Shown in pieces: positions 26,468 to 34,959 of a stretch of DNA of 64,000 bases. A program made the position numbers and the translations under genes. The stretch is from Streptomyces fagopyri. GTDB taxonomy: Bacteria; Actinomycetota; Actinomycetes; Streptomycetales; Streptomycetaceae. Under the pieces are notes generated by a model. The model did not search any database. It was given only the letters and a program-made list of their open reading frames with translations, and was not told the DNA's origin. The stretch is taken from positions 4,464,001-4,528,000 of the forward strand of contig NZ_CP045643.1 of the NCBI RefSeq assembly GCF_009498275.1, read 5' to 3'. Numbering within the stretch: position 1 is the stretch's first letter; each line of letters starts with the position of its first letter.

Positions 26468-29065
26468 TCACAGCGTCTTGCCGGTCGCGGGTCCCACGAT
26501 CAGGCCGTCCCCGAAGGCGTCCACCCGGACCGTGTCCCCGTCCTTGACCTCGCCCGCCAGGATCTCCTTGGCGAGCCGGTCGCCGATCGCTGTCTGGACG
26601 AGGCGGCGCAGCGGCCGGGCGCCGTACGCCGGGTCGTTGCCCTCGGTCGCCAGCCAGGCCAGGGCCGGGTCGGTGACCTCCAGGGTGATCCGGCGCTGTG
26701 CCAGCCGCCGCGCGAGGCGCTCGATCTGGAGCCGGGCGATGCGCTCCAGCTCCTGCCGGTCGAGGGCCGAGAAGACCACCAGGTCGTCGAGCCGGTTGAG
26801 GAACTCCGGCTTGAAAGAGGCCCGGACGATCTCCAGGACCTGCTGCTTCTTCTCCTCCGCCGAGGTCAGCGGCTCCACCAGGAACTGGCTGCCCAGGTTC
26901 GAGGTGAGGATCAGGATGGTGTTGCGGAAGTCGACCGTCCGGCCCTGTCCGTCCGTCAGCCGCCCGTCGTCCAGCACCTGGAGGAGGATGTCGAAGACCT
27001 CCGGGTGCGCCTTCTCGACCTCGTCGAGCAGGACGACGCTGTACGGGCGCCGTCGCACCGCCTCCGTGAGCTGGCCGCCCTCCTCGTACCCGACGTAGCC
27101 GGGCGGGGCGCCGACCAGCCGGGCGACGCTGTGCTTCTCGCCGTACTCGCTCATGTCGATGCGGATCATGGCCCGCTCGTCGTCGAAGAGGAAGTCCGCG
27201 AGGGCCTTGGCGAGTTCGGTCTTGCCCACGCCGGTCGGGCCGAGGAAGAGGAAGGATCCGGTGGGCCGGTCCGGGTCGGCGATGCCGGCGCGGGTGCGCC
27301 GTACGGCGTCCGACACGGCCTGCACGGCCTCGCTCTGGCCGATCAGCCGGCGGCCCAGCTCCTCCTCCATGCGCAGCAGCTTCTGCGTCTCGCCCTCCAG
27401 GAGCCGCCCGGCGGGGATGCCCGTCCAGGAGCCCACGACGTCCGCGATGTCGTCCGGGCCGACCTCTTCCTTCACCATCGTGTCGCCGGCGGCTTCCTCC
27501 TCCGCCTCGGAGGCCTCCTCCAGGTCCCGCTCAAGGGTGGGGATCTCGCCGTAGAGCAGCTTGCTGGCGGTGTCGAAGTCACCGTCGCGCTGGGCCCGTT
27601 CGGCCTGTCCGCGCAGCTCGTCGAGCTTCTCCTTCAGCTCGCCGACGCGGTTGAGGGACTGCTTCTCCTTCTCCCAGCGGGCGGTCAGCCCGCGCAACTC
27701 CTCCTCCCTGTCGGCGAGGTCGCGGCGCAGCTTCTCCAGACGGTCCTTGCTGGCGGCGTCCGTCTCCTTGCTGAGCGCGAGTTCCTCCATCTTCAACCGG
27801 TCCACGGAGCGCTGGAGTTCGTCGATCTCGACGGGGGAGGAGTCGATCTCCATGCGCAGCCGGGACGCGGCCTCGTCGACGAGGTCGATGGCCTTGTCGG
27901 GCAGGAAGCGGGAGGTGATGTAGCGGTCGGAGAGGGTCGCGGCGGCCACCAGCGCGCTGTCCGCGATCACGACCTTGTGGTGGGCCTCGTAGCGCCCCTT
28001 GAGTCCGCGCAGGATCGCGATGGTGTCCTCGACGCTCGGCTCGGCGACCAGGACCTGCTGGAAGCGGCGCTCCAGGGCGGGGTCCTTCTCGATCCGCTCG
28101 CGGTACTCGTCGAGGGTCGTGGCGCCGACCATGCGCAGTTCACCGCGGGCGAGCATGGGCTTGAGCATGTTGCCGGCGTCCATCGAGGAGTCGCCGCCCG
28201 CGCCCGCGCCCACCACCGTGTGCAGCTCGTCGATGAAGGTGATGATCTGTCCGTCGGAGTCCTTGATCTCCGCGAGGACGGTCTTGAGCCGCTCCTCGAA
28301 CTCGCCCCGGTACTTCGCCCCGGCCACCATCGCGCCGAGGTCGAGCGAGACCAGCCGCTTGTCCTTGAGGGACTCGGGCACGTCGCCCTTCACGATCCGC
28401 TGGGCGAGACCCTCCACGACGGCGGTCTTGCCGACGCCCGGCTCGCCGATGAGGACGGGGTTGTTCTTGGTGCGCCGGGACAGCACCTGCACGACCCGGC
28501 GGATCTCCTGGTCCCGGCCGATGACCGGGTCGAGCTTGCCGTCGCGCGCGGCGGCCGTGAAGTCCGTACCGAACTTTTCGAGTGCCTTGTACTGGCCCTC
28601 GGGATCCGGGGTCGTCACCCGGCGCCCTCCCCTGGTCTTCTGGAACGCCTCCAGCAGCTTCTTCGCACCGGCGCCCTGCTGCGAGAGTACGTCCCCGCTC
28701 CGGCCGCCCTTCGCGGCAATGCCGATGAGCAGGTGCTCGGTCGACAGGTACTCGTCGCCGAGCTCCTTGGCCTTGTCGGCCGCGTCCGCGATGACGGCGA
28801 GCAGCTCGCGGTCGGGCTGCGGCGGTGCGACGGTGGACCCGGTCACGCTCGGCAGGGCGGCCAGGACACGCTCGGCGCCGGCCCGCACGGAGGCCTGGTC
28901 CGCGTCGACGGCGGCGAGCAGATCGATGATGTTCTCGTTGTCCTGCCCCCCGAGCAGCGCGAGCAGCAGGTGCGCGGGGGTCAGATCCGGGTGCCCCTCG
29001 GACACGGCCCTGCTGGTGGCCGCGTTGATCGCATCCCGGCTCCTGTTGGTCAGCTCGGCGTCCAC
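26468..29065 (-). CDS. clpB: ATP-dependent disaggregase ClpB (Hsp100)
   Basis: This hexameric AAA+ chaperone (865 residues, normal length) rescues aggregated proteins together with DnaK/DnaJ/GrpE. Domain order is an N-domain (1-145, with the paired [12 protein letters not shown] and [11 protein letters not shown] repeats), NBD1 with Walker A GEPGVGKT (207-214) and ITFIDELH, a coiled-coil M-domain (about 400-530, Glu/Lys/Arg-rich) and NBD2 with [14 protein letters not shown] and [12 protein letters not shown]. The GTG start has AGGAGG upstream. A HAIR operator 115-135 bp upstream predicts HspR repression shared with the dnaK operon in this window. Confidence 0.99.
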   Translation of the reverse strand: MDAELTNRSRDAINAATSRAVSEGHPDLTPAHLLLALLGGQDNENIIDLLAAVDADQASVRAGAERVLAALPSVTGSTVAPPQPDRELLAVIADAADKAKELGDEYLSTEHLLIGIAAKGGRSGDVLSQQGAGAKKLLEAFQKTRGGRRVTTPDPEGQYKALEKFGTDFTAAARDGKLDPVIGRDQEIRRVVQVLSRRTKNNPVLIGEPGVGKTAVVEGLAQRIVKGDVPESLKDKRLVSLDLGAMVAGAKYRGEFEERLKTVLAEIKDSDGQIITFIDELHTVVGAGAGGDSSMDAGNMLKPMLARGELRMVGATTLDEYRERIEKDPALERRFQQVLVAEPSVEDTIAILRGLKGRYEAHHKVVIADSALVAAATLSDRYITSRFLPDKAIDLVDEAASRLRMEIDSSPVEIDELQRSVDRLKMEELALSKETDAASKDRLEKLRRDLADREEELRGLTARWEKEKQSLNRVGELKEKLDELRGQAERAQRDGDFDTASKLLYGEIPTLERDLEEASEAEEEAAGDTMVKEEVGPDDIADVVGSWTGIPAGRLLEGETQKLLRMEEELGRRLIGQSEAVQAVSDAVRRTRAGIADPDRPTGSFLFLGPTGVGKTELAKALADFLFDDERAMIRIDMSEYGEKHSVARLVGAPPGYVGYEEGGQLTEAVRRRPYSVVLLDEVEKAHPEVFDILLQVLDDGRLTDGQGRTVDFRNTILILTSNLGSQFLVEPLTSAEEKKQQVLEIVRASFKPEFLNRLDDLVVFSALDRQELERIARLQIERLARRLAQRRITLEVTDPALAWLATEGNDPAYGARPLRRLVQTAIGDRLAKEILAGEVKDGDTVRVDAFGDGLIVGPATGKTL

Positions 29066-29179
29066 GTTCGCGTTCTCCTCCTGTGCACGGACTTCCTGAA
29101 CAGACTTCCGGTACGGACCGGCCGTACGGACCTCCCGCGCGGACCTCCCGCACGGACTGACTCACCCAACGTACACAAA

Positions 29180-29200
29180 GTTGAGTCTATTCCACTCAAG
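29180..29200. promoter_or_regulatory. HAIR operator (HspR site) of clpB
   Basis: GTTGAGT-N7-ACTCAAG matches the HspR consensus CTTGAGT-N7-ACTCAAG at 13 of 14 positions. It lies between the divergent clpB and PPOX/F420 genes, 115 bp from the clpB start and 50 bp from the other. Confidence 0.95.
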
Positions 29201-29249
29201 GTGAACCCGGGGCGACTTACGCCGGACCGGTCGGGCTACATTTCGGACC

Positions 29250-29663
29250 ATGGCCGCATATCCGGTGGACCCGCACGACCCCGATCCCGCCTACCTCGCC
29301 TTCTGGCGGGAACGGCACCTGTGCACTTTGACCACACTCCGGGCGGACGGCAGTCCGCATGTCGTTCCCGTCGGGGTCACCTACGATCCGCGGGCCGGTC
29401 TGGCTCGGGTCATCGCCGGCGACTCCAGCGCGAAGGTGGGGCACGTGACCGCCGCGGGGGCCGACGGCGCCCGGGTCGCGGTCTGCCAGGTGGACGGCCG
29501 GCGGTGGGCGACGCTGGAGGGGCGCGCGACCGTCTCCGCCGAACCGGCGCGCGTCGCGGAGGCGGAGCGGCGATACGCGGAGCGGTACGGGAGGACACCC
29601 TCGCCCAACCCGGCCCGCGTGGTGATCGAGATCAGACTGACCTCGGCGCTGGGGCGCGGCTGA
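29250..29663 (+). CDS. PPOX-class F420-dependent oxidoreductase-like protein
   Basis: This 137-residue split-barrel flavin/deazaflavin-binding protein shows the typical pattern: FWRERHLCTLTTLRADGSPHVVPVGVTYD, VRVIAGDSSAKVGHV-type strand, VCQVDGRRWATLEGRA, and the C-terminal IEIRLTSALGRG. In actinobacteria this family uses F420 or FMN/heme-related cofactors; the natural substrate is not evident. It shares its 184-bp upstream region with clpB, so the HAIR operator 50 bp before its ATG could place it under HspR as well. A strong terminator follows. Confidence 0.85.
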   Translation: MAAYPVDPHDPDPAYLAFWRERHLCTLTTLRADGSPHVVPVGVTYDPRAGLARVIAGDSSAKVGHVTAAGADGARVAVCQVDGRRWATLEGRATVSAEPARVAEAERRYAERYGRTPSPNPARVVIEIRLTSALGRG

Positions 29664-29750
29664 TTCCGCCGCCCGGTCGGTTCCGGCCTCCACGGCGAGG
29701 GCCGCACCCGCGGGACGAGTCCCGCATACCAGGATGTTCCGCCCAAAACT

Positions 29751-29791
29751 GCAGCGGCGTCACCGTGTTCAGGTCACGGTGACGCCGCTGC
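29751..29791. terminator. Perfect 17-bp-stem terminator
   Basis: GCAGCGGCGTCACCGTG and its exact complement enclose the 7-nt loop TTCAGGT. It ends the PPOX/F420 gene and, from the other side, the convergent Rieske-like gene. Confidence 0.9.
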
Positions 29792-29834
29792 GGGGGGAAG
29801 TACCTGCGCGATCTACTACGACGGGGGAATCGCG

Positions 29835-30191
29835 TCAGGCACTGCGGGGGGTGGCTGAGATGGTCCGTACGTCCGGGGCTTCCGGCTCGGCCAGCTGATG
29901 GTCACGCTGATCGAGGTTCACAAAGATCATTCCGTACCTGATGGCACATCGCACGGGCTGCGGCGCGCCGCGCGGCCGTCGCAGACACCGGTACGCCCGT
30001 ACGTCCTCTTCCTCGTCCCGGGTGACCACGACCGGCTCTCCGAACACGGTCACCATCAGCGAGTCACCGGTGTGCGGGATCGCGGTCGCCAGGTCGATGA
30101 AGTGCCAGCCGGAGCGGTAGGCGGTTGCCATCTCGCGACGGAAGGAGCGGTCGTCGGGGGGCGTCGTCACGTCAACTCCCGGAGCCGTCAT
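29835..30191 (-). CDS. Degenerate Rieske-like protein without cluster ligands
   Basis: The 118-residue protein resembles the N-terminal Rieske domain of ring-hydroxylating dioxygenases in spacing: YRSGWHFIDLATAIPHTGDS, then VFGEPVVVTRDEEEDVRAYRCL. Where CxHRG and CxxH should bind the 2Fe-2S cluster, it has CLRRPRG and then CAIRYGMIFVNL, so two or three ligands are gone. The family likeness is my pattern judgement. Its ATG lies 20 nt inside the end of the upstream repeat-peptide gene, so the two are co-translated. A metal-free binding domain or a relic are the options. Confidence 0.6.
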   Translation of the reverse strand: MTAPGVDVTTPPDDRSFRREMATAYRSGWHFIDLATAIPHTGDSLMVTVFGEPVVVTRDEEEDVRAYRCLRRPRGAPQPVRCAIRYGMIFVNLDQRDHQLAEPEAPDVRTISATPRSA

Positions 30192-30393
30192 CCGCCGCCG
30201 GAGTCACAACCACGTCGTTCGCGGCCGGCGCCGGCCAGTGACTGTCCGCCAGTACGTTGTCCGTGGCCACCGCCGGCCAGTGACTGTCCGCAAGTACGTC
30301 GGCCTTCGTCTCGGAGAGGCCGCCCAGAGCTCCGAATGCCACCATGGCGGAGAAGGCGGCGACAAGCACCGAGCGAAGCATTTTGTTACGCAT
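30172..30393 (-). CDS. Small secreted peptide precursor with duplicated VLADSHWPA
   Basis: The protein has 73 residues: a signal peptide (MRNKMLRSVLVAAFSAMV onward, likely cleavage near SETKA/DVLADS) and a mature part of about 42 residues holding VLADSHWPA twice, 14 residues apart, then an acidic Gly/Ser tail. The ATG at 30393 has GAGG about 12 nt upstream; a GTG at 30411 (MRTKPT) is possible. It is divergent from one LuxR-type gene (113-bp shared promoter gap) and overlaps the Rieske-like gene by 20 nt. A secreted signal or modified peptide is an inference from architecture and context. Confidence 0.7.
   Translation of the reverse strand: MRNKMLRSVLVAAFSAMVAFGALGGLSETKADVLADSHWPAVATDNVLADSHWPAPAANDVVVTPAADDGSGS
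30231..30299. repeat. 27-bp direct repeat inside the peptide gene
   Basis: Copies at 30231-30257 and 30273-30299 differ at one base and are 42 bp apart start to start. They encode the duplicated VLADSHWPA. Confidence 0.92.
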
Positions 30394-30411
30394 AGTCGGC
30401 TTCGTCCTCAC

Positions 30412-30524
30412 TTGAAAGTCCCGTCTTCCCCCGTCGAATAAGACGATGGCTCATTCGGGCACGTCGTGGCCACATAATCGATGCATCATGTTCCTGCACG
30501 TTCAGGACCCTGGGGGGTGGAGTT
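30412..30524. promoter_or_regulatory. Divergent promoter gap, peptide gene / LuxR-type gene A
   Basis: These 113 bp contain low-GC words (TCGAATAAGACGATGG, CACATAATCGATGCATCATG) that would fit -10 elements in both directions. The peptide and its neighbour regulator must be controlled from here. Confidence 0.55.
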
Positions 30525-31508
30525 TTGACAACGAATCAGACCAATGCGACACATCCCCACGGTGTGGCCCAGTTGTGCGAGGACGGAGGCCGTCTCTACG
30601 CGAACGCGCTGCGCACAGGACGAATCGCGCGCGAGGACGTGGAGCCCGCCCCCTGCTTGGTGGAACTCGCGCTCCTCCACCCCGATCCCGATGACGCGAA
30701 CTGGCTCCGCCCGGTGCCCCCTTCGGTGGCCCTGGCCCAGCGACTCAACCCCATAGAGCGCGAGATCACCGAACGCAGGCGCCTCTCCGTCCAGCTGAGT
30801 GACGCTTTTGAGCCGTTCATGGCCCTCAGCGTCCAGGGAGCGACGCTCACCCACTCCATCACCGTGCTGGAGGGCGGCGACCGTATCAACGCGGCGCTCA
30901 ACATGGCGACCGCCCAGTGCCAGCACGAGATGCTCACGATCCAGCCGAGCGACCGCGGCTCCGAACGCAGCCTCCTCCAGGGGCTGGAACGCGACCGGCC
31001 ACTGATCGAACGTGGTGTGAAGATCCGGACGCTGTATCAGCACACCGCCCGCCACAGTCCCGACAAACTCGCGTACGTGGCCCAGCTGTCCGACGGCAAG
31101 GTCGAGTACCGCACCATCGACGAACTGGTGGAGCGCCTCATCGTCTGCGACGAGAGCGTCGCCTTCATCCCCACCCGCGACGACCAGCAGGTCGCCCTGG
31201 AACTGCGCCATCCGGGACTCGTCCGCTACCTGATCAAGGTCTTCGAGTTCATCTGGGGCCGCGCCGTCCCGCTCACGGCCGGCGCACCCTACGAGACCGC
31301 CCCGGGCGGCATCACCAACATCCAGCACTCCATCGCCAAACTCCTGGTGGAGGGTCACGTCGACGAGGCCATCGCCCGCCGCCTCGGCATGAACGTCCGC
31401 ACCTGCCGCGCCCACGTCGCCAAGCTGGCCACCGCGCTCGGCAGCGGCAGCCGGGCTCAACTCGGCTATCTCATCGCCCAGTCGGGGATTCTGGACCAGG
31501 AGCACTGA
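30525..31508 (+). CDS. LuxR-type regulator A (TrmB/PLD-like sensor plus HTH)
   Basis: The 327-residue regulator starts with TTG after GGGGGGTGGAG. The N-terminal half contains PCLVELALLHPDPDD, and the middle (about 110-240) resembles the TrmB/phospholipase-D-like C-terminal domain seen in archaeal-type sugar regulators (RTIDELVERLIVCDESVAFIPT, ALELRHPGLVRYLIKVFEFIW). The last 60 residues form a LuxR-type helix-turn-helix (IAKLLVEGHVDEAIARRLGM, VRTCRAHVAKLA). No receiver domain is present, so a ligand rather than phosphorylation is likely. It is divergent from the peptide gene and convergent with paralogue B, with tails overlapping by 38 bp. Confidence 0.82.
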   Translation: MTTNQTNATHPHGVAQLCEDGGRLYANALRTGRIAREDVEPAPCLVELALLHPDPDDANWLRPVPPSVALAQRLNPIEREITERRRLSVQLSDAFEPFMALSVQGATLTHSITVLEGGDRINAALNMATAQCQHEMLTIQPSDRGSERSLLQGLERDRPLIERGVKIRTLYQHTARHSPDKLAYVAQLSDGKVEYRTIDELVERLIVCDESVAFIPTRDDQQVALELRHPGLVRYLIKVFEFIWGRAVPLTAGAPYETAPGGITNIQHSIAKLLVEGHVDEAIARRLGMNVRTCRAHVAKLATALGSGSRAQLGYLIAQSGILDQEH

Positions 31509-32505
31509 ACGGCAGCAGCTCCGGGGAGCGCGGTGGCCCGTCGAGACCCGCCTGTGCGATCCGGACGCCCAACTGCGTACGGCTCGCCGCGCCCAGGGTC
31601 TCCGAGAGGCGCGCGATGTGTGCCCGGCACGTCCGCACGCTGATCCCCAGCCGCTCCGCGACCACCGCGTCCTGGTGCCCCTCGGCGAGCAGCGCCGCGA
31701 TCGAACGCTCGCGATGGGTGATGCCGTCGATGCCGGTCTCCGGGAGCGGGGCGGCGAGCGGGATCGCCAGCCGCCACAGCCGCTCGAAGACCGTCACCAG
31801 GTAGTCGACCAGCGCCGGGTGCCGCAGCTCCAGCGCGATCGTGCGGTCGTCGTTGGCCGGGATGAACGCCACCTTGCGGTCGAAGAGGATGAGCCGCTCC
31901 ACCACCTCGTCGAGCGTCCGGGCCTCCGCCGAACCCCCCATCATCTCCATGTAGTTGTGCAGGCCCTGGCCGTGCCGTGCCACGTGCGTGTACAGGTCCC
32001 GCATCCGTACGCCCCGCCGGCGCATCTCCAGCGCCCGGTGCAGACCCTCCGACAGCTCGTCCTCGCGTCGGATGCCGCCCGGCTGCACCGTCAGCACCTC
32101 GCTGGTGCACGCCTCGGTCGCCTCGTCCATCGCGGCCCGGATCCTGGGCAGCCCGTCGAGGACACGGATCGCCGCGCCCTCGGCCTGCGCCTGCACACGA
32201 CCGCCCAGCCCGGCGTACCACTCGAACGCCGCCACCGCGTCGCCCAGCCGCGCCCGGCTCGCGCTGACCTCCTCGTACACACCCCGGATCAGCCGCGTCA
32301 TGACCTCCTGCGGCGAGGTCGGCACCAGCCACCCCATGTCGTCGGGGTCCGGGTGCAGCAGCGCCAACTCGACCAGGCAGGGCACCGCCTCCGCGTCCTC
32401 GCGCGGCACCCGCCCGCGCCGCACGGCCCGGGAGTACACCCGGTCCCCGGCGTCGCACAGTCGGTCAGCGCCGTGCGGATGCCTGTCCGTCCCGTGCCCG
32501 GCCAT
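31471..32505 (-). CDS. LuxR-type regulator B, paralogue of A
   Basis: This 344-residue paralogue of the convergent regulator shares PCLVELALLHPDPDD, the block LDEVVERLILFDRKVAFIPA and the HTH (IAALLAEGHQDAVVAERLGI, VRTCRAHIARLS). It has an extra Pro-rich tail. I chose the ATG at 32505 (MAGHGTDR, AGGGG 7 nt upstream); the frame is open to 32958, but that part has no protein character. The two genes lie tail to tail, so they arose by duplication plus inversion or by separate arrival. No ligand is known. Confidence 0.82.
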   Translation of the reverse strand: MAGHGTDRHPHGADRLCDAGDRVYSRAVRRGRVPREDAEAVPCLVELALLHPDPDDMGWLVPTSPQEVMTRLIRGVYEEVSASRARLGDAVAAFEWYAGLGGRVQAQAEGAAIRVLDGLPRIRAAMDEATEACTSEVLTVQPGGIRREDELSEGLHRALEMRRRGVRMRDLYTHVARHGQGLHNYMEMMGGSAEARTLDEVVERLILFDRKVAFIPANDDRTIALELRHPALVDYLVTVFERLWRLAIPLAAPLPETGIDGITHRERSIAALLAEGHQDAVVAERLGISVRTCRAHIARLSETLGAASRTQLGVRIAQAGLDGPPRSPELLPFSAPGPESPTGR

Positions 32506-33191
32506 CTCCCACCCCTGGCTCCAACCTCCGGCTCCGGCAACCTCCGTGACGCGACGCTGCACACCGTCCACGGCGGAGCACTTCCGCACCGCGGGGCCCG
32601 TGGCCCGCGTCTTCGCAGCGCAACTATGCGCGGCCCCGACCGCCATCGCAACACGGGCGCGCCCCTCGCGCGCCCCCTCTCGCCCGCATACGTCCAGACA
32701 TTTCCGCACCTCCGCGCGGCGCCTTGCAACAACATGACGGTGGCACTGCTCCGCCCCGCGCCGCCGGGTCCCACGCCGGGCCGGCCGAGGCCGCGACACG
32801 ACGACATGCCCCCGCGGTGAGGTGTCCGGCCGGTGTCGTCCGCGCCGGGCCGCCCAAGGTGACGGTGGCGTTCGCCGGAGAGGCGGTGAGGGGCGGCCTG
32901 GACGGCCCCGGACCCGACTGCGGGGCTCCCGGCAGGCGGGGAGTGCGGGGGCGCGCACAGCGGCGCCTGGGCCCGGCGCCCGCCCCCCGGTCAGGCCCCC
33001 TCGGCATGACCTTCCAGATGACCTTCCAGGACGGCGACCTCACCACCGCGGCCGCCCACGGGTCGGCACGGGACCCCACGGGTCGGCACGGGACCCCACG
33101 GGTCGGCACGGGACCCCACGGGTCGGCACGGAGCCCCACGGGTCGGCACGGAGCCCCACGGGTCGGCACGGAGCCCTTCACGGCCCCCTCC
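32506..33191. other. 690-bp spacer upstream of regulator B
   Basis: No gene is convincing. The regulator B promoter should lie in 32506-32800; CGCAACTATGCGCGG at about 32623 and CTTGCAACAACATGACG at about 32723 are the only AT-richer words. At 33006-33030 ATGACCTTCCAG is duplicated, and 33061-33180 is a six-fold 20-bp tandem repeat. Confidence 0.65.
33061..33180. repeat. Six tandem 20-bp repeats
   Basis: The unit GGTCGGCACGGGACCCCACG occurs three times exactly, then three times as GGTCGGCACGGAGCCCCACG with the last one decayed at its end. The units touch with no spacers. The block is 3' of the minus-strand gene that ends at 33192. Confidence 0.97.
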
Positions 33192-33686
33192 TCAGGTGGC
33201 CGCGGCCCAGCTCCTGAGCAGTGCCTCGCGGGCGGCCCGCCAGGGTGTGACGCCGCCGCCCTCGGCGCTCCCCCACTCCAACAGCCGGGCCACGTCCGCC
33301 GTGCCCTCGACGAACCGGTCCAACAGGTCCAGGGACAGTTCGTACTCGGACTGCACATAGCCCCCGACGGCCGCCGTGTACACCGTCAGTCCGGTTTTCT
33401 CGGCGTCCGTGCGCACGTGGAGTTCGAACGCGGGCGGCGCCTCGCCGCCACCCGTCGCCACGTCGAGCATCGTGTCCATCACGCTGTTCACCAGCCATCG
33501 GGTACTGGAGCGCACCTGCGCGTCGTGCACGGTCACCGCGCGCACGTCCCGCCACGCCCAGAAGCCCTTCTGGCCGGTGCCCACGGCCTCCAGGCCCTCG
33601 GGGGTGAGCCGCACCCCGCGCCCGTTCCCCGCGGGTTCGGCACCCACGTACACGCTCTCCTCGGTGATCCAGAACAGGCCGATCAT
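33192..33686 (-). CDS. Conserved protein of unknown function
   Basis: The 164-residue protein begins MIGLFWITEESVYVGA and looks like a pleckstrin-like beta barrel (FWAWRDVRAVTVHDAQVRS, FELHVRTDAEKTGLTVYTA) followed by helices (DLLDRFVEGTADVARLLEWG, WRAAREALLRSWA). I remember similar Streptomyces proteins only as hypothetical. The start at 33686 is preferred over 33752, whose extra residues do not look like protein. It follows the sugar-binding lipoprotein gene but is separated from it by a strong terminator. Confidence 0.65.
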   Translation of the reverse strand: MIGLFWITEESVYVGAEPAGNGRGVRLTPEGLEAVGTGQKGFWAWRDVRAVTVHDAQVRSSTRWLVNSVMDTMLDVATGGGEAPPAFELHVRTDAEKTGLTVYTAAVGGYVQSEYELSLDLLDRFVEGTADVARLLEWGSAEGGGVTPWRAAREALLRSWAAAT

Positions 33687-33776
33687 GGCCACGGGCGTCT
33701 CCAGTACGCAGGTATCGAGCACGGTCTCCCGGTGAGACCCCGGCCGGCCCAAAACCGTTCACCCGGGCCGTGAGAG

Positions 33777-33815
33777 ACGTGTGCGCGGGGGCCCGGCCGG
33801 GCCCCGCGCACACGT
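33777..33815. terminator. Terminator of the sugar-binding lipoprotein gene
   Basis: The 14-bp arms ACGTGTGCGCGGGG / CCCCGCGCACACGT enclose an 11-nt self-complementary GC centre. It lies 17 bp beyond the stop at 33832. Confidence 0.9.
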
Positions 33816-33831
33816 GACAGGACGGGAACGG

Positions 33832-34959
33832 CTACTTGATGTGGGCCGCCGCGCAGGCCGCCTTGTACTTGGCCGTGCAGATCTCCGAGACCTTGTAGAT
33901 GTTGTCCTGGAGGACCGTCTCCTGGATGTTGTCCTTGGAGAGGGCGACCACGGGCACGAGCTGGGCCGGGATCTTCTGGGTCGTGGGGCTGTCGACCTTG
34001 TCGCGGGTCAGCGCGTCGAACTCGATCCCGCGGCCCTGGACCTTGGCCACGGCCATCTCGGCTGCGGCGGTGGCCTCCTGCGGGTACGACTTGTAGACGC
34101 TCATGTACTGGTCGCCCGCGAGGATCCGCTGCACCGCGTCCAGTTCGGCGTCCTGGCCGGTGACCGGCGGCAGGTTGCTGACACCCACGGTCTTCATCGC
34201 GTCGATGACCGCGCCGGCGATGCCGTCGTTGGCGGCGTAGACACCGGCGATGTTGCTGGCACCCATGGCCGAAATGGCCTCCAGCATGTTGGACTTGGCG
34301 TTGGCCGGGTCCCAGTCCTTGGTGTCGTACTTGCGGGCGATCTGCACCTTGCCGTCGAGCACGGACATGGCGCCCGCCTTGAACTGCGCCGCGTTCGGGT
34401 CGGTGACCGCGCCGTTCATCATCACGATCTGCTTCGTGGCGGCGTTGCTGCCCATCGCCTTCAGCAGTTCCTTGGCCTGCACCTCGCCGACGAGTTCGTT
34501 GTCGAAGGAGATGTACGCGTCGATCGGGCCCTCAGCCAGGCGGTCGTAGGCGATGACGGGGATACCCGCCGCCTTGGCCTTGCGCACACCGCTCGCGATC
34601 GCCTTGGAGTCGACCGCGTCCACGAGGAGGACGTCGACCTTGTCGTCCACCATCTGCTGGAGCTGGATGTTCTGCTTGCTCGCGCTCTGCTCCGCGTTGG
34701 CGGAGAGCACCCTGCCCTTGCCGTTGGTGAGCTTCTTGACCTGCTGCTCGATGATCGGGTGGTCGAACTTCTCGTAACGCGTGTTCGCCTTCTCGGGGAG
34801 AAGGAGACCCACCTTGATGTCGTCGCCCTTGGTCGGGCTCGCCTTGGAGTCGCTGCCGCCGATCCCGTCGACGACCCCGCAGCCGGCGAGTGAGACGGCC
34901 ATCGCGGACGAGGCCAGGGCTATGGCCGTACGACGAAGCCGGGTGTTACGAGTGTTCAC
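33832..34959 (-). CDS. Sugar ABC transporter substrate-binding lipoprotein (XylF/RbsB type), orphan
   Basis: This 375-residue exported lipoprotein has a basic N-terminus, a hydrophobic stretch and the lipobox LAGC with Cys27. It is a type I periplasmic-binding fold of the xylose/ribose class: IKVGLLLPEKANTRYEKFD, VLLVDAVDSKAIASGVRKAKAAGIPVIAYDR, VYAANDGIAGAVIDAMK and GQDAELDAVQRILAGDQY. Its operon normally includes an ATPase and a permease, but neither is next to it: a terminator follows directly. It must work with components elsewhere or be a sensor. The start is GTG with GGAAGG 8 nt upstream. Confidence 0.9.
   Translation of the reverse strand: MNTRNTRLRRTAIALASSAMAVSLAGCGVVDGIGGSDSKASPTKGDDIKVGLLLPEKANTRYEKFDHPIIEQQVKKLTNGKGRVLSANAEQSASKQNIQLQQMVDDKVDVLLVDAVDSKAIASGVRKAKAAGIPVIAYDRLAEGPIDAYISFDNELVGEVQAKELLKAMGSNAATKQIVMMNGAVTDPNAAQFKAGAMSVLDGKVQIARKYDTKDWDPANAKSNMLEAISAMGASNIAGVYAANDGIAGAVIDAMKTVGVSNLPPVTGQDAELDAVQRILAGDQYMSVYKSYPQEATAAAEMAVAKVQGRGIEFDALTRDKVDSPTTQKIPAQLVPVVALSKDNIQETVLQDNIYKVSEICTAKYKAACAAAHIK

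Noticed and set aside
26225..29782. Very long open frame on the plus strand opposite clpB
   Set aside because: It is the high-GC antisense shadow of clpB; it has no ribosome site and its residues ([20 protein letters not shown] type) are mirror composition. The same applies to long frames at 16183-21789, 40941-45209 and 2743-4494.
33061..33180. CRISPR array
   Set aside because: The 20-bp units touch each other with no spacers and no cas genes are present.
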